In this document: piece by piece, positions 1 through 7,664 of the stretch
Numbering within the stretch: the first letter of the stretch is position 1
Layout of the letters: each line of letters opens with the position of its first letter
Assembly: GCF_900114915.1 (NCBI RefSeq)
Contig: NZ_FOUS01000019.1
Coordinates: forward strand, 87,185 to 151,184
Source of the DNA: Bradyrhizobium sp. Rc3b
Lineage (GTDB): Bacteria > Pseudomonadota > Alphaproteobacteria > Rhizobiales > Xanthobacteraceae
Length of the DNA stretch: 64,000 nt
Reading direction: 5' to 3'
Notes under the pieces: model-generated
Told to the model about the DNA's origin: nothing
What the model saw: only the letters and a program-made list of their open reading frames with translations
The model's database searches: none
Made by a program: the position numbers and the translations under genes

Positions 1-2
1 TC

Positions 3-2483
3 TTCGAGGTTCGCGAAAAATCGGGGCCGGATTCCGTCTATTGGCTCGGCTCGGCCAAGATGACCAATGAAGGCTCGTATCTGTTCCGCAAGCTCGGGGC
101 GTTCTGGGGCACCAACAACACCGATCATCAGGCACGCATCTGCCATTCCACCACCGTCACCGGCGTCGCCAACACCTGGGGCTACGGTGCGATGACGAAC
201 AGCTACAACGATATTCGCAATGCCAAGACCCAGATGATCATGGGTGGCAATCCGGCCGAGGCGCATCCGGTTTCGTTGCAGCATTTGCTCGAGGGCAAGG
301 AGCTGCAAAAGGCCAACTTCATCGTCATCGACCCGCGCATGACGCGCACCGCCGCGCACGCGACGGAATACGTGCGGATGCGTCCGGGTACCGACATTCC
401 CGTGCTCTATGGCATCATGTGGCACATCCTCCAGAACGGCTGGGAGGACAAGGAATTCATCAAGCAGCGCGTCTACGGCTTCGACGATCTCCGCAAGGAA
501 GTGGAGAAATGGAATCCGCAAGAGGTCGAGCGCGTCACCGGCATTCCCGGCGAACAGCTCAAGCGGGTGGCTAAGATGTTCGCCACCGAGAAGCCGTCGA
601 CGCTGATCTGGGCCATGGGCCAGACCCAGAAGACCGTCGGCACCGCCAATGTGCGGGCGAGCTGCATCCTGCTGCTCATGACCGGCAATGTCGGCGGACC
701 GGGCATGGGCGCCAACATCTTCCGCGGCCACGATAACGTGCAGGGCGCGACCGATGTCGGGCTCGATATCGTGACGCTGCCGTTCTACTACGGCCTTGCA
801 GAAGGCGCCTGGAAGCACTGGTCGCGGGTCTGGGAAGTCGACTACGAGTTCCTGAAGTCGCGCTTTGATTCCAAGCAGATCATGGAAACTCCTGGCATTC
901 CGCTGACCCGCTGGTTCGAGGCGGTGACGCTGCCGAAAGATCAAGTCGCTCAGAAGGACAACGTGCGGGCCGTGTTCGTTCAGGGACACGCCAGCAACAG
1001 CATCACCCGCATTCCGGAGTCTCTCAAGGGCCTGAAGGCGCTGGACCTGCTTGTCATTGCCGACCCGCATCCCACGACCTGGGCGTCGCTGGCGGTGGAG
1101 GCTGGCCGCAAGGACGGCATCTACATTCTTCCGGTCGCCACGCAATTCGAGTGCAAGGGATCTCGCGTCGCCTCGAACCGCTCGCTGCAATGGGGCGAGC
1201 AGATCGTGAAGCCGATCTTCGAATCCAAGGATGATCTCGAGGTCATCTATCTCATGGCCAAGAAGCTCGGCTTCGCCGACCAGATGTTCAAGAAGATCAA
1301 GGTCGAGAACAACCTGCCTGAAGCAGAAGACGTGCTGCGCGAGATGAACCGCGGCAGCTGGTCGACCGGCTATTGCGGCCAGTCGCCGGAGCGGCTCAAG
1401 GCGCACATGAAGAACCAGGCAAAGTTCGACATGCTGACGATGCGCGCGCCGAAGGACGATCCCGAAGTCGGCGGCGATTATTACGGCCTGCCGTGGCCGT
1501 GCTGGGGCTCGCCGGAAGTCAGGCATCCCGGCACGCCGCTGCTCTACAACACCAATCTCGCGGTGATGGACGGCGGCGGCACGTTCCGACCACGCTTCGG
1601 TATCGAGCGCGAGGAGAAGCTGCCGGACGGAACCACGCGCAAGGTCAGCATGCTGGCCGACAAATCCTATTCCAAGGATTCCGAGATCCAGGACGGCTAT
1701 CCCGAATTCACGCTGGCGAGCCTGAAGAAGCTCGGCTGGGACACCGATCTCACCGAAACGGAGATGGCCACGATCATGAAGGTCAATCCGACCAATCCGG
1801 ATTCGGTGTCGTGGTCGCTCGATCTCTCAGGGGGCATCCAGCGGGTCGCGCTCAAGCACGGCTGCGTGCCTTATGGCAATGGCAAGGCTCGCATGAACGC
1901 ATTCGGCCTGCCTGATCCGATTCCGGTCCATCGCGAGCCGATCTACACGCCACGCGTCGACCTCGTCGAGAAATATCCGACGCTGCCCGATGCCAAGCAG
2001 TTCCGCATGCCCAATATCGGCTTCTCGGTGCAGAAGGCTGCCGTGGAAAAGGGGATTGCCAAGCAGTTCCCGCTCATCCTCTCCTCGGGCCGTCTGGTCG
2101 AGTATGAGGGCGGTGGCGAGGAGACGCGGACCAATCCGTGGCTTGCCGAACTGCAGCAGGACATGTTCATCGAGATCAATCCGGCCGATGCTGCCGATCG
2201 CGGTGTCAAGGATGGCGGCTGGGTCTGGGTCACGGGCGCCGAGAACAATTCCAGGGCGAGGATGAAGGCGCTCGTCACTGAGCGCGTCGGCAAGGGCGTC
2301 GCCTGGATGCCTTTCCATTTCGGAGGCTGGCTGGGAGGCAAGGATCTTCGCAGCGCCTACCCGAAAGGGACCGATCCGATCGTTCTTGGCGAAAGCGCGA
2401 ACACCATCACCACCTACGGATACGATCCCGCGACCGGCATGCAGGAGCCCAAGGTCACGCTTTGCCAGATCGCGGCGGCATAA
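3..2483 (+). CDS. fdhA: Formate dehydrogenase catalytic (alpha) subunit, 5' end cut by window
   Basis: Molybdopterin/tungstopterin oxidoreductase that oxidises formate to CO2; the family acts at the periplasmic face of the membrane and passes electrons to an Fe-S subunit. The reading frame is open from base 3, so the real start, the N-terminal Fe4S4 motif and any Tat signal lie upstream; the first internal ATG is at base 60. The active-site motif DHQARICHSTTV places Cys (codon at 141-143) where FDH-N of E. coli has selenocysteine, so this is a Cys-type enzyme. The rest shows the usual MopB pattern, including MTGNVGGPGMGANIFRGHDN and a C-terminal molydopterin-binding region with EYEGGGEETRTNPWL. 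It is followed after 12 nt by the Fe-S subunit and then by a cytochrome b, giving a three-subunit respiratory complex that should feed the quinone pool. The family assignment is firm; the exact subtype (FdnG-like or FdhA-like) is inferred. Confidence 0.95.
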   Translation, partial: FEVREKSGPDSVYWLGSAKMTNEGSYLFRKLGAFWGTNNTDHQARICHSTTVTGVANTWGYGAMTNSYNDIRNAKTQMIMGGNPAEAHPVSLQHLLEGKELQKANFIVIDPRMTRTAAHATEYVRMRPGTDIPVLYGIMWHILQNGWEDKEFIKQRVYGFDDLRKEVEKWNPQEVERVTGIPGEQLKRVAKMFATEKPSTLIWAMGQTQKTVGTANVRASCILLLMTGNVGGPGMGANIFRGHDNVQGATDVGLDIVTLPFYYGLAEGAWKHWSRVWEVDYEFLKSRFDSKQIMETPGIPLTRWFEAVTLPKDQVAQKDNVRAVFVQGHASNSITRIPESLKGLKALDLLVIADPHPTTWASLAVEAGRKDGIYILPVATQFECKGSRVASNRSLQWGEQIVKPIFESKDDLEVIYLMAKKLGFADQMFKKIKVENNLPEAEDVLREMNRGSWSTGYCGQSPERLKAHMKNQAKFDMLTMRAPKDDPEVGGDYYGLPWPCWGSPEVRHPGTPLLYNTNLAVMDGGGTFRPRFGIEREEKLPDGTTRKVSMLADKSYSKDSEIQDGYPEFTLASLKKLGWDTDLTETEMATIMKVNPTNPDSVSWSLDLSGGIQRVALKHGCVPYGNGKARMNAFGLPDPIPVHREPIYTPRVDLVEKYPTLPDAKQFRMPNIGFSVQKAAVEKGIAKQFPLILSSGRLVEYEGGGEETRTNPWLAELQQDMFIEINPADAADRGVKDGGWVWVTGAENNSRARMKALVTERVGKGVAWMPFHFGGWLGGKDLRSAYPKGTDPIVLGESANTITTYGYDPATGMQEPKVTLCQIAAA

Positions 2484-2495
2484 GGAGCAACGACG

Positions 2496-3092
2496 ATGGC
2501 ACGTATGAAATTCCTCTGCGACGCCGACCGTTGCATCGAATGCAATGCCTGCGTCACCGCTTGCAAGAACGAGCATGAGGTGCCCTGGGGCATCAACCGG
2601 CGCCGCGTGGTCACCATCAATGACGGCAAGCCGGGCGAGCGCTCGATCTCGATGGCCTGCATGCATTGCACCGACGCGCCCTGCGCGGCGGTGTGCCCGG
2701 TGAACTGCTTCTACACCACCGCCGATGGCGTGGTGCTGCATTCCAAGGATCTCTGCATCGGCTGCGGGTATTGCTTCTACGCTTGTCCGTTCGGCGCGCC
2801 GCAATATCCGAAGGTCGGAAACTTCGGCTCGCGCGGCAAGATGGACAAATGCACCTACTGCGCCGGCGGCCCGGAGGCCGACGGAAGCAAGGAGGAATAC
2901 GAGAAGTACGGCGCGAACCGCCTCGCCGAGGGCAAGCTGCCGCTGTGTGCCGAAATGTGCTCGACCAAGTCGTTGCTTGCGGGCGACGGCGAGATCATCG
3001 CCCAGATCTACAAGGAGCGCGTCTTGAAGCGCGGCTACGGCTCGGGCGCGTGGGGCTGGAAGACCGCGTATCGCGAGACGATCGAGTCCTGA
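2496..3092 (+). CDS. fdhB: Formate dehydrogenase iron-sulfur (beta) subunit
   Basis: A 198-residue electron-transfer subunit that carries electrons from the catalytic subunit to the membrane cytochrome b. Ferredoxin-type cysteine clusters are visible: C13/C16/C19/C23 (CIECNACVTAC), C55/C58/C63/C67 (CMHCTDAPCAAVC), C87/C90/C93/C97 (CIGCGYCFYAC) and a fourth set starting with CTYC and completed by CAEMC, consistent with four Fe4S4 centres. There is no hydrophobic C-terminal helix, unlike FdnH of E. coli, so the protein is soluble and must dock through its partners. A ribosome site (AAGGAG) sits 8 bases or so before the ATG. It is co-directional with the alpha subunit, 12 nt downstream, and with the cytochrome b gene after about 40 nt. 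Confidence 0.95.
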   Translation: MARMKFLCDADRCIECNACVTACKNEHEVPWGINRRRVVTINDGKPGERSISMACMHCTDAPCAAVCPVNCFYTTADGVVLHSKDLCIGCGYCFYACPFGAPQYPKVGNFGSRGKMDKCTYCAGGPEADGSKEEYEKYGANRLAEGKLPLCAEMCSTKSLLAGDGEIIAQIYKERVLKRGYGSGAWGWKTAYRETIES

Positions 3093-3131
3093 AATGGACA
3101 ACCGAAGGGCGCACAACACCGGGAGGACGTG

Positions 3132-4133
3132 ATGGCGTCAATTGAAAGGATCATTCGCCTGGCTTTCGGCGCGTGCGCGCTGCTCCTCTTGGTCATGGCG
3201 GCGCCCGCAACTGCTCAGCAGGTCAATCCAACCGCGAGTGCGGTCAAGGAGCAGCAGCTTTTGCAGGAGCTCAACCGGATCCAGGGGCGCGTCAGCATTC
3301 CCGATCAGCGGTCGGGCGTTCTCGAGCAGCCGCAGGGGCGGGAATGGCGTGAGTTCCGCAACGTGACATTGCGCTGGGTCGGGGGCGTTGCCATCCTTGG
3401 CATGATCGCGATCATCGTGATCTTCTATCTCTCCGTCGGGATGGTACGTCTCGAAGCCGGACGGTCGGGCCGCACCATCGTGCGCTTCAACATGTTTGAA
3501 CGCTTCGTGCACTGGATGACCGCGAGTTGCTTCATTGTCCTGGCCATTTCCGGGCTGAACATCACGTTCGGCCGGCCATTGCTGCTGCCGCTGATCGGCT
3601 TCGAAGCTTTCTCCGAATGGTCGCAATGGGCCAAGTACGCCCACAACTATCTGAGCTTCCCCTTCACCATCGGCGTCGTCCTGATCTTCCTGATGTGGAT
3701 CGGCGGCAATATCCCGAACAAGGTGGATGTCGATTGGGCGAGGCGCGGCGGCGGCCTGATCGGTCACGATCATCCGCCGGCCTATCGCTTCAATGCCGGC
3801 CAGAAGATGATCTACTGGATCGTCGTGATCGGCGGCGGCTTGGTTGCAATCACCGGGTACGCGCTCATGTTCCCGTTCTATATGACCGGGATCGAGGCCA
3901 TGCAGATGGCCCAGATCGTCCACTCCATTGTGGCCGTACTGTTTGTCGCGGCGATGATCGGGCACATCTATATTGGCACGATCGGAATGGAAGGTGCGTT
4001 CGAGGCGATGGGCTCAGGCGAGGTCGACGTCAACTGGGCGCGCGAGCACCATAGCCTCTGGTTCGACCAGGAGACGGCACGAGCGGGGCCCGACGACGGA
4101 CAGTCACGACCCGCAACCGAGGCGGCAGAGTAA
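3132..4133 (+). CDS. fdhC: Formate dehydrogenase cytochrome b (gamma) subunit
   Basis: Membrane di-haem cytochrome b556-type subunit that takes electrons from the Fe-S subunit to quinone. An N-terminal signal-like stretch (ALLLLVMAAPATAQQ) is followed by a periplasmic segment of about 50 residues and then by several hydrophobic helices; His residues in FERFVHWM, KYAHNYLSF, IVHSIVAV and MIGHIYIGT are the likely haem ligands. The ending GAFEAMGSGEVDVNWAREHH is typical of the family. A GTG lies at 3129 but the GGGAGG ribosome site would be only two bases away, so ATG 3132 is preferred. It is the last gene of the operon; the next gene converges on it. Confidence 0.93.
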   Translation: MASIERIIRLAFGACALLLLVMAAPATAQQVNPTASAVKEQQLLQELNRIQGRVSIPDQRSGVLEQPQGREWREFRNVTLRWVGGVAILGMIAIIVIFYLSVGMVRLEAGRSGRTIVRFNMFERFVHWMTASCFIVLAISGLNITFGRPLLLPLIGFEAFSEWSQWAKYAHNYLSFPFTIGVVLIFLMWIGGNIPNKVDVDWARRGGGLIGHDHPPAYRFNAGQKMIYWIVVIGGGLVAITGYALMFPFYMTGIEAMQMAQIVHSIVAVLFVAAMIGHIYIGTIGMEGAFEAMGSGEVDVNWAREHHSLWFDQETARAGPDDGQSRPATEAAE

Positions 4134-4164
4134 GACGGACAGCCGCGAAAGCGGGTGGTTCGCT

Positions 4165-4362
4165 CTATTGCGCCGGTTCTTTCGCAAACAAGATCGAACG
4201 GTCTTGCATCTCCTGTTCAGGGAGCTTGTTCGCCTGACCTGTCTGCAGTTCTTGGATGGATGGCATGCCGTTCTGATCGAACAGTGCGTGCGATCTGAGC
4301 ATGCTGCTGGCCGCTCCGGCGAGAAGCAAGGCTGCAATGAGCGAGAGCATGAGGCGTTTCAT
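4165..4362 (-). CDS. Small secreted or membrane-anchored hypothetical protein
   Basis: A 65-residue protein starting MKRLMLSLIAALLLAGAASS, a clear signal-peptide-like N-terminus of two basic residues and a hydrophobic core, followed by a hydrophilic tail of about 45 residues rich in Gln and Glu. An ATG at 4368 is in frame, but GGAG abuts it directly; the same GGAG is 6 bases before ATG 4362, so 4362 is chosen. It converges with the cytochrome b gene, 31 bases away. I do not recognise a family. Position next to formate dehydrogenase suggests a periplasmic location in the same functional neighbourhood, but that is only context. Confidence 0.5.
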   Translation of the reverse strand: MKRLMLSLIAALLLAGAASSMLRSHALFDQNGMPSIQELQTGQANKLPEQEMQDRSILFAKEPAQ

Positions 4363-4368
4363 GCGCAT

Positions 4369-5214
4369 CTCCGTCTGCCACGTCCACCCAGCACGACGGA
4401 TACACGTATATTGTCTTGCGCAATGTGAGCCACTTCACAGCTAGCGGTTCCGAAGTCATCGACGCGTCTCGTCCAACGAAGCCGGAAGTACGAAGCGAGG
4501 AAACGGGAAGAGCTGGATCAGACTCGCACGAATACGTTCGGCGCTGTCTGTTGTGATGCGGCTTTGGTCGTGACGAGAGCCGGAATCGGGGTTCAAGCCT
4601 GCGATGTATGCCGCTGTGCAAGTGGCCGTATGGCCTCGCTCTCGTGGGCGCGATGTGGGCACCGGTAGACCCCAAAGGATCCATCGAAGGCAATTGGCGC
4701 CTGTCGAAGGCGGGCTAGAGAGGACACGGCACGCTTGCGGCGAATAGGCGTTGCGCATCCATGCTGGTCTTTGATTCAGCCAGCATGGTGATCAGAAATG
4801 CACTAACTTGGGAATCGTTCGCGTGCGATATCTCGTTGCTCGTGGCTTTCGCGCACGCGACGCCGATGTTCGTCTGTCTCCCGAGCGCCGTGCTTCCGCC
4901 CTTCGTACTCTCTCCCGGAGCCGCTTCAATTGAGCGAGCAGGTTAACGAGCTCGATCGCTGTATGATGCAGAACAGCCAGGCTGCAAACCCCAGTACTCA
5001 CTATAACACCCCAACAGGCCTTGCCGAATCCGTGACGGGAAGATCGAATTTGTGACGACGTGACAATAATTTCTAAGCAATGGATCCCGGAGTCGTCCGT
5101 TCGCTTTACGACGATACGCAGAAATATTTTCGAGCACTCTAGTGCATTGCATCAAAATGCTTGCATCGGAAAAGGGAGTTTGGACGCGCGCTTTGAAATG
5201 GCCTTGGCACTACA
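4369..5214. other. Long stretch without a convincing gene
   Basis: Short open frames exist on both strands but none has a good ribosome site together with recognisable protein character. The plus frame around 4921-5053 reads somewhat protein-like (QLSEQVNELDRCMMQNSQAA then a stop) and could be the tail of a decayed gene. No tRNA, terminator or repeat was recognised. Confidence 0.4.
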
Positions 5215-5430
5215 TCAGCGCGAAGGAGCCGCACGAAGGATATCCACCGTCCGGGCGATTGATTCTTCGACCCAGGCCTCGCGGGCGAACCAGTTGTGAT
5301 TGGCCTCACAGATTGGGCAAAGAGTATTGCCGAAAAACACGATGCTCCGCAGGAAAGTCTCGCGATCGGATTTGATGCCGGTAGGAATCGCGCGACCCGT
5401 TTGCGGACACTCGACCATGACCATACCCAT
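5215..5430 (-). CDS. Small conserved-looking CxxC protein (zinc-ribbon-like)
   Basis: A 71-residue protein (MGMVMVECPQTGRAIPTGIK at the start) with a first Cys near the N-terminus and a CPIC motif near residue 38 followed by NHNWFAREAWVEE. The arrangement Cys-Pro ... CPxC ... His looks like a small metal-binding ribbon of the kind often annotated as hypothetical in rhizobia; I rely on memory of that style, not on a search. ATGs at 5430 and 5424 are both possible, and codon 5 gives a third. It stands alone, reading away from the kinase module that starts at 6117. Confidence 0.6.
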   Translation of the reverse strand: MGMVMVECPQTGRAIPTGIKSDRETFLRSIVFFGNTLCPICEANHNWFAREAWVEESIARTVDILRAAPSR

Positions 5431-6116
5431 GTGACCCTCCCAGAAACATACTGCTGAAAAAGGGGCCGGTCGGCTGGAGTGCGCTCTCGTCGGTGCGGGT
5501 TACTTGGGGGGGCATCGCACCTGGGGTCGTTGTCGAGCAAAGGGCAGCTTGCTCGTGACGACGCTTCTCCAACCGACCGGATTCCTGCTTGGCGAATTCT
5601 CGGGATACCGCCGGCTTAGCCGGCAGGCCTATGAAATGAGGCTTTCGGCTTCAACCGAAGGCTTCTGGGAGGCCCCTCACAATTGGCATGTCCAAATCCC
5701 TGCGGCTTCGTGCCAAATATTCTGCTGAATATCTTCCTCTTGACGGACAGATCGGCCAACCGGATCACTGGTCTCACTCCCCCTCGCGCAACTCGTTAAC
5801 ATTATCTTTTCGCATTTAATGCGCAATTAAATTCGTGTTGTCGGTCCGGTTTGCGACTCTCGGCCGATTTATTTTGTGGGCTGTCGCGGCGGGGTGTCGT
5901 CATTGAAAAGGTCGGGCCCTTCGCACGCTCGGCCCATCCCTCACTACCTGCCATCAGTTCGGTGCGCGCCGCCAATTAGCTTTGGTAACGGGTGGTTAGG
6001 TTCGGTTCAAATATGAAATAAATTTTGATTATATGGTACTGCTGTAAATATCATTGTTAATTGCTGCCGATCACGTAAGCTAAGCTCGTCCAGGTTTCGT
6101 TCGGCTGGAGGAGACA
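5431..6116. other. Intergenic stretch with hairpins and AT-rich upstream region
   Basis: No convincing gene. A perfect 5-bp stem CCGGC-TTA-GCCGG lies near 5611-5623 and an 8-bp stem GCTTTCGG / CCGAAGGC with a 6-base loop lies at about 5641-5662; neither is followed by a T-run. Two AT-rich stretches (5796-5834 and about 6009-6063) precede the small gene at 6117. Confidence 0.4.
5796..6066. promoter_or_regulatory. AT-rich upstream region of the PqqD/kinase module
   Basis: Contains GCATTTAATGCGCAATTAAA near 5812 and an AT-rich stretch with TTGATTATATGG and TGTAAATATCATTG from about 6024. The words TTTAAT and AATTAAAT recur at other operon heads in this window. Probable promoter and nucleoid-protein target; no exact -35/-10 pair could be fixed. 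Confidence 0.3.
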
Positions 6117-6338
6117 ATGTGGGATTTAACTCTTAGCGAGTACGATTTCGCCCCCGATGCGCCGCAGTTGGCCCAGATGCGCGCGGATTTGATAGGCATT
6201 GGCGAGAAGGAGCGCATTCTGCGAGAACGCAGTGCCGATCGCGAGGCCTATCGGTACCTCCTGGATGCTCATCGGTTGAGCGCGAGCGCACTTTCTTTGA
6301 GAGCAGGTGTTGAACATTTCTCCGGAGGGAGGGGGTAG
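6117..6338 (+). CDS. 73-residue hypothetical protein heading the kinase module
   Basis: A small acidic/basic mixed protein beginning MWDLTLSEYDFAPDAPQLAQ and ending in SGGRG, with GGAGGAGACA directly before the ATG, one of the best ribosome sites in the region. It has no signal peptide or membrane segment. It lies in the same reading frame as the PqqD/HprK gene downstream; a TAG at 6336 and 63 further bases separate it from the first GTG of that gene. It could be a small partner, a leader or a precursor peptide for the modification genes, but it lacks the hallmark of a lasso precursor (no Thr two residues before a Gly/Ala-led core with Asp/Glu at position 7-9). Real gene likely; function unknown. 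Confidence 0.55.
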   Translation: MWDLTLSEYDFAPDAPQLAQMRADLIGIGEKERILRERSADREAYRYLLDAHRLSASALSLRAGVEHFSGGRG

Positions 6339-6354
6339 GGCGGCCAGCTGTGGC

Positions 6355-6447
6355 ATGACGGACCGGATTGTCGCTTCGAAACAAGACCGATTGGGTCACT
6401 TGTGCCCGGCAGACGGGAATTGCTGCGCCGCGGACGGTTCGGATTGA
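6355..6447 (+). CDS. Possible 30-residue Cys-containing peptide
   Basis: ATG at 6355 opens a 30-codon frame, MTDRIVASKQDRLGHLCPAD then a C-terminal part with two adjacent Cys and several Asp/Gly, stopped by TGA at 6445. A purine-rich GGAGGGAGGGGG lies about 20 bases upstream, too far to be a good ribosome site. It overlaps the first GTG of the kinase gene in another frame. Offered only because short peptides next to PqqD-domain proteins can be substrates. Confidence 0.15.
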   Translation: MTDRIVASKQDRLGHLCPADGNCCAADGSD

Positions 6448-7664
6448 ACTTCGTGGGCTGCCGAGGCCGCGACGATAGCATCCCAGGCGCTGTCGTCGCT
6501 TCGTCGGTGCAGGACGGGGCAGATGTCTTCACATTGGTTGGAGCCGTGCTGGAAAGATCGTCGGCAGAGATGGGGTTGAGACCGGCTTCGGACGCAGTGT
6601 TCGCGCTGCTGGACGGTCGATCAGTGCTCTTCAGCGGAGCAGGGCAGAAGATCTTTGAACTGGACCGAATAGGGGCATTCATCTGGTGTAAGCTGGCGCA
6701 AGGCGCCTCTCTGGAAGACGCCTGTAAGGGGCTTGGGACGCTAGGCGTTGACGAGCACACGGCGCGCCAGTTCACGCGACAGGTCGTAGATGCCTGGATC
6801 GATCGAGCGTTGCTCGAGGTCGACTGGCAAATGCGGACCGATTGTGCCTTCTCAGCGGTACTGGGCCGGCACCGGATAGGGGTCCGAGCTGCAAATCGGG
6901 ACCTGTTGGGGCGGCTGTGTTCGCTGTTTTGTGTTTCAGACCAGAGCGCCGGCGGCGATGACGACATTGCGATCGAGGCAGTGATGCTGGACGAGCAAGT
7001 GATCTTGCGCGGAGAGGATTCCAGCATCTCCAGATGTCAAGTCGAGGCTCTGGCCCCAACGATCAAAGCTCACATCACCGAGCGGCTTATTCGAAGCGAT
7101 CGCTGGACCTTCTCCCTTCATGCCGCTTCTCTTGTGAAGGACGGTATGGGCCTGTTGTTGTGCGGCCAACCGGGAGCTGGAAAGTCTACCCTCTCGTTGC
7201 AGCTGGTGGATGCCGGACTTCGGTACGCCGGCGATGACGTTGCGCTGGTTGGCGCGGACGGAGCGATCTGCGGCATCCCGTTTGCACTCACCCTCAAGGA
7301 GGGATCGTGGGATTTGCTCTCGCGACTACATGGCGGCCGGTACGATGCGACGCATTGCCGCTCCGACGGCGTTCTGGTGCGATACGTACCCATTGCGGAT
7401 GCGTACCGTCAGAGCTTTTCCGCAAGCTGGATTATCTTCTTGAACCGTGTCGCGAGCGGTCCGGCCGAACTAACCGCGATAGATCGACTGGATTCGATGA
7501 AGCGGCTCATCGATAACGCGTTTGCTGCTGACGGAAGACTTTCGCAGGCCGGCTTTTTCGCCTTGAAGCGGATCATCGCGGGCGCGCGCTCGCTTCAACT
7601 CACCTATTGCGAGGCCGTGGAGGCTCGGCGCGTGCTTATGGATCTATGCAATGGCAAGGCATAG
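6402..7664 (+). CDS. PqqD-domain / HprK-like serine kinase fusion
   Basis: A 420-residue protein with two recognisable parts. Residues about 57-145 fit a PqqD-type peptide-chaperone (RRE) fold: a short strand (VLFSGAGQKIFELD) followed by IGAFIWCKL and helices. Residues about 230-400 resemble the HPr-kinase family of small-molecule/peptide kinases: Walker A GQPGAGKST at 255-263 and YAGDDVAL at 275-282. Such kinases are known to phosphorylate the C-terminal serine of some lasso peptides, and PqqD/HprK pairs occur in peptide-modifying and polysaccharide loci. The start is uncertain: GTG 6402 gives the longest form, while ATG 6573 lies close to the PqqD domain; neither has a strong ribosome site. 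It overlaps the next gene by 14 nt, so the two are translationally coupled. Confidence 0.85.
   Translation: MPGRRELLRRGRFGLNFVGCRGRDDSIPGAVVASSVQDGADVFTLVGAVLERSSAEMGLRPASDAVFALLDGRSVLFSGAGQKIFELDRIGAFIWCKLAQGASLEDACKGLGTLGVDEHTARQFTRQVVDAWIDRALLEVDWQMRTDCAFSAVLGRHRIGVRAANRDLLGRLCSLFCVSDQSAGGDDDIAIEAVMLDEQVILRGEDSSISRCQVEALAPTIKAHITERLIRSDRWTFSLHAASLVKDGMGLLLCGQPGAGKSTLSLQLVDAGLRYAGDDVALVGADGAICGIPFALTLKEGSWDLLSRLHGGRYDATHCRSDGVLVRYVPIADAYRQSFSASWIIFLNRVASGPAELTAIDRLDSMKRLIDNAFAADGRLSQAGFFALKRIIAGARSLQLTYCEAVEARRVLMDLCNGKA

Noticed and set aside
1827..3119. Long minus-strand frame (430 codons) opposite the formate dehydrogenase genes
   Set aside because: It overlaps two clear formate dehydrogenase genes, reads as Arg/Ala/Leu-rich shadow text and is a usual by-product of high-GC coding DNA.
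5611..5662. Small RNA or riboswitch
   Set aside because: Two short stems are present but there is no T-run, no conserved core and no matching downstream gene.
6117..6338. Lasso-peptide precursor
   Set aside because: No Thr at the penultimate leader position, no Gly/Ala-led core with Asp/Glu at 7-9, and no cyclase or leader peptidase gene nearby; kept only as a small ORF of unknown role.
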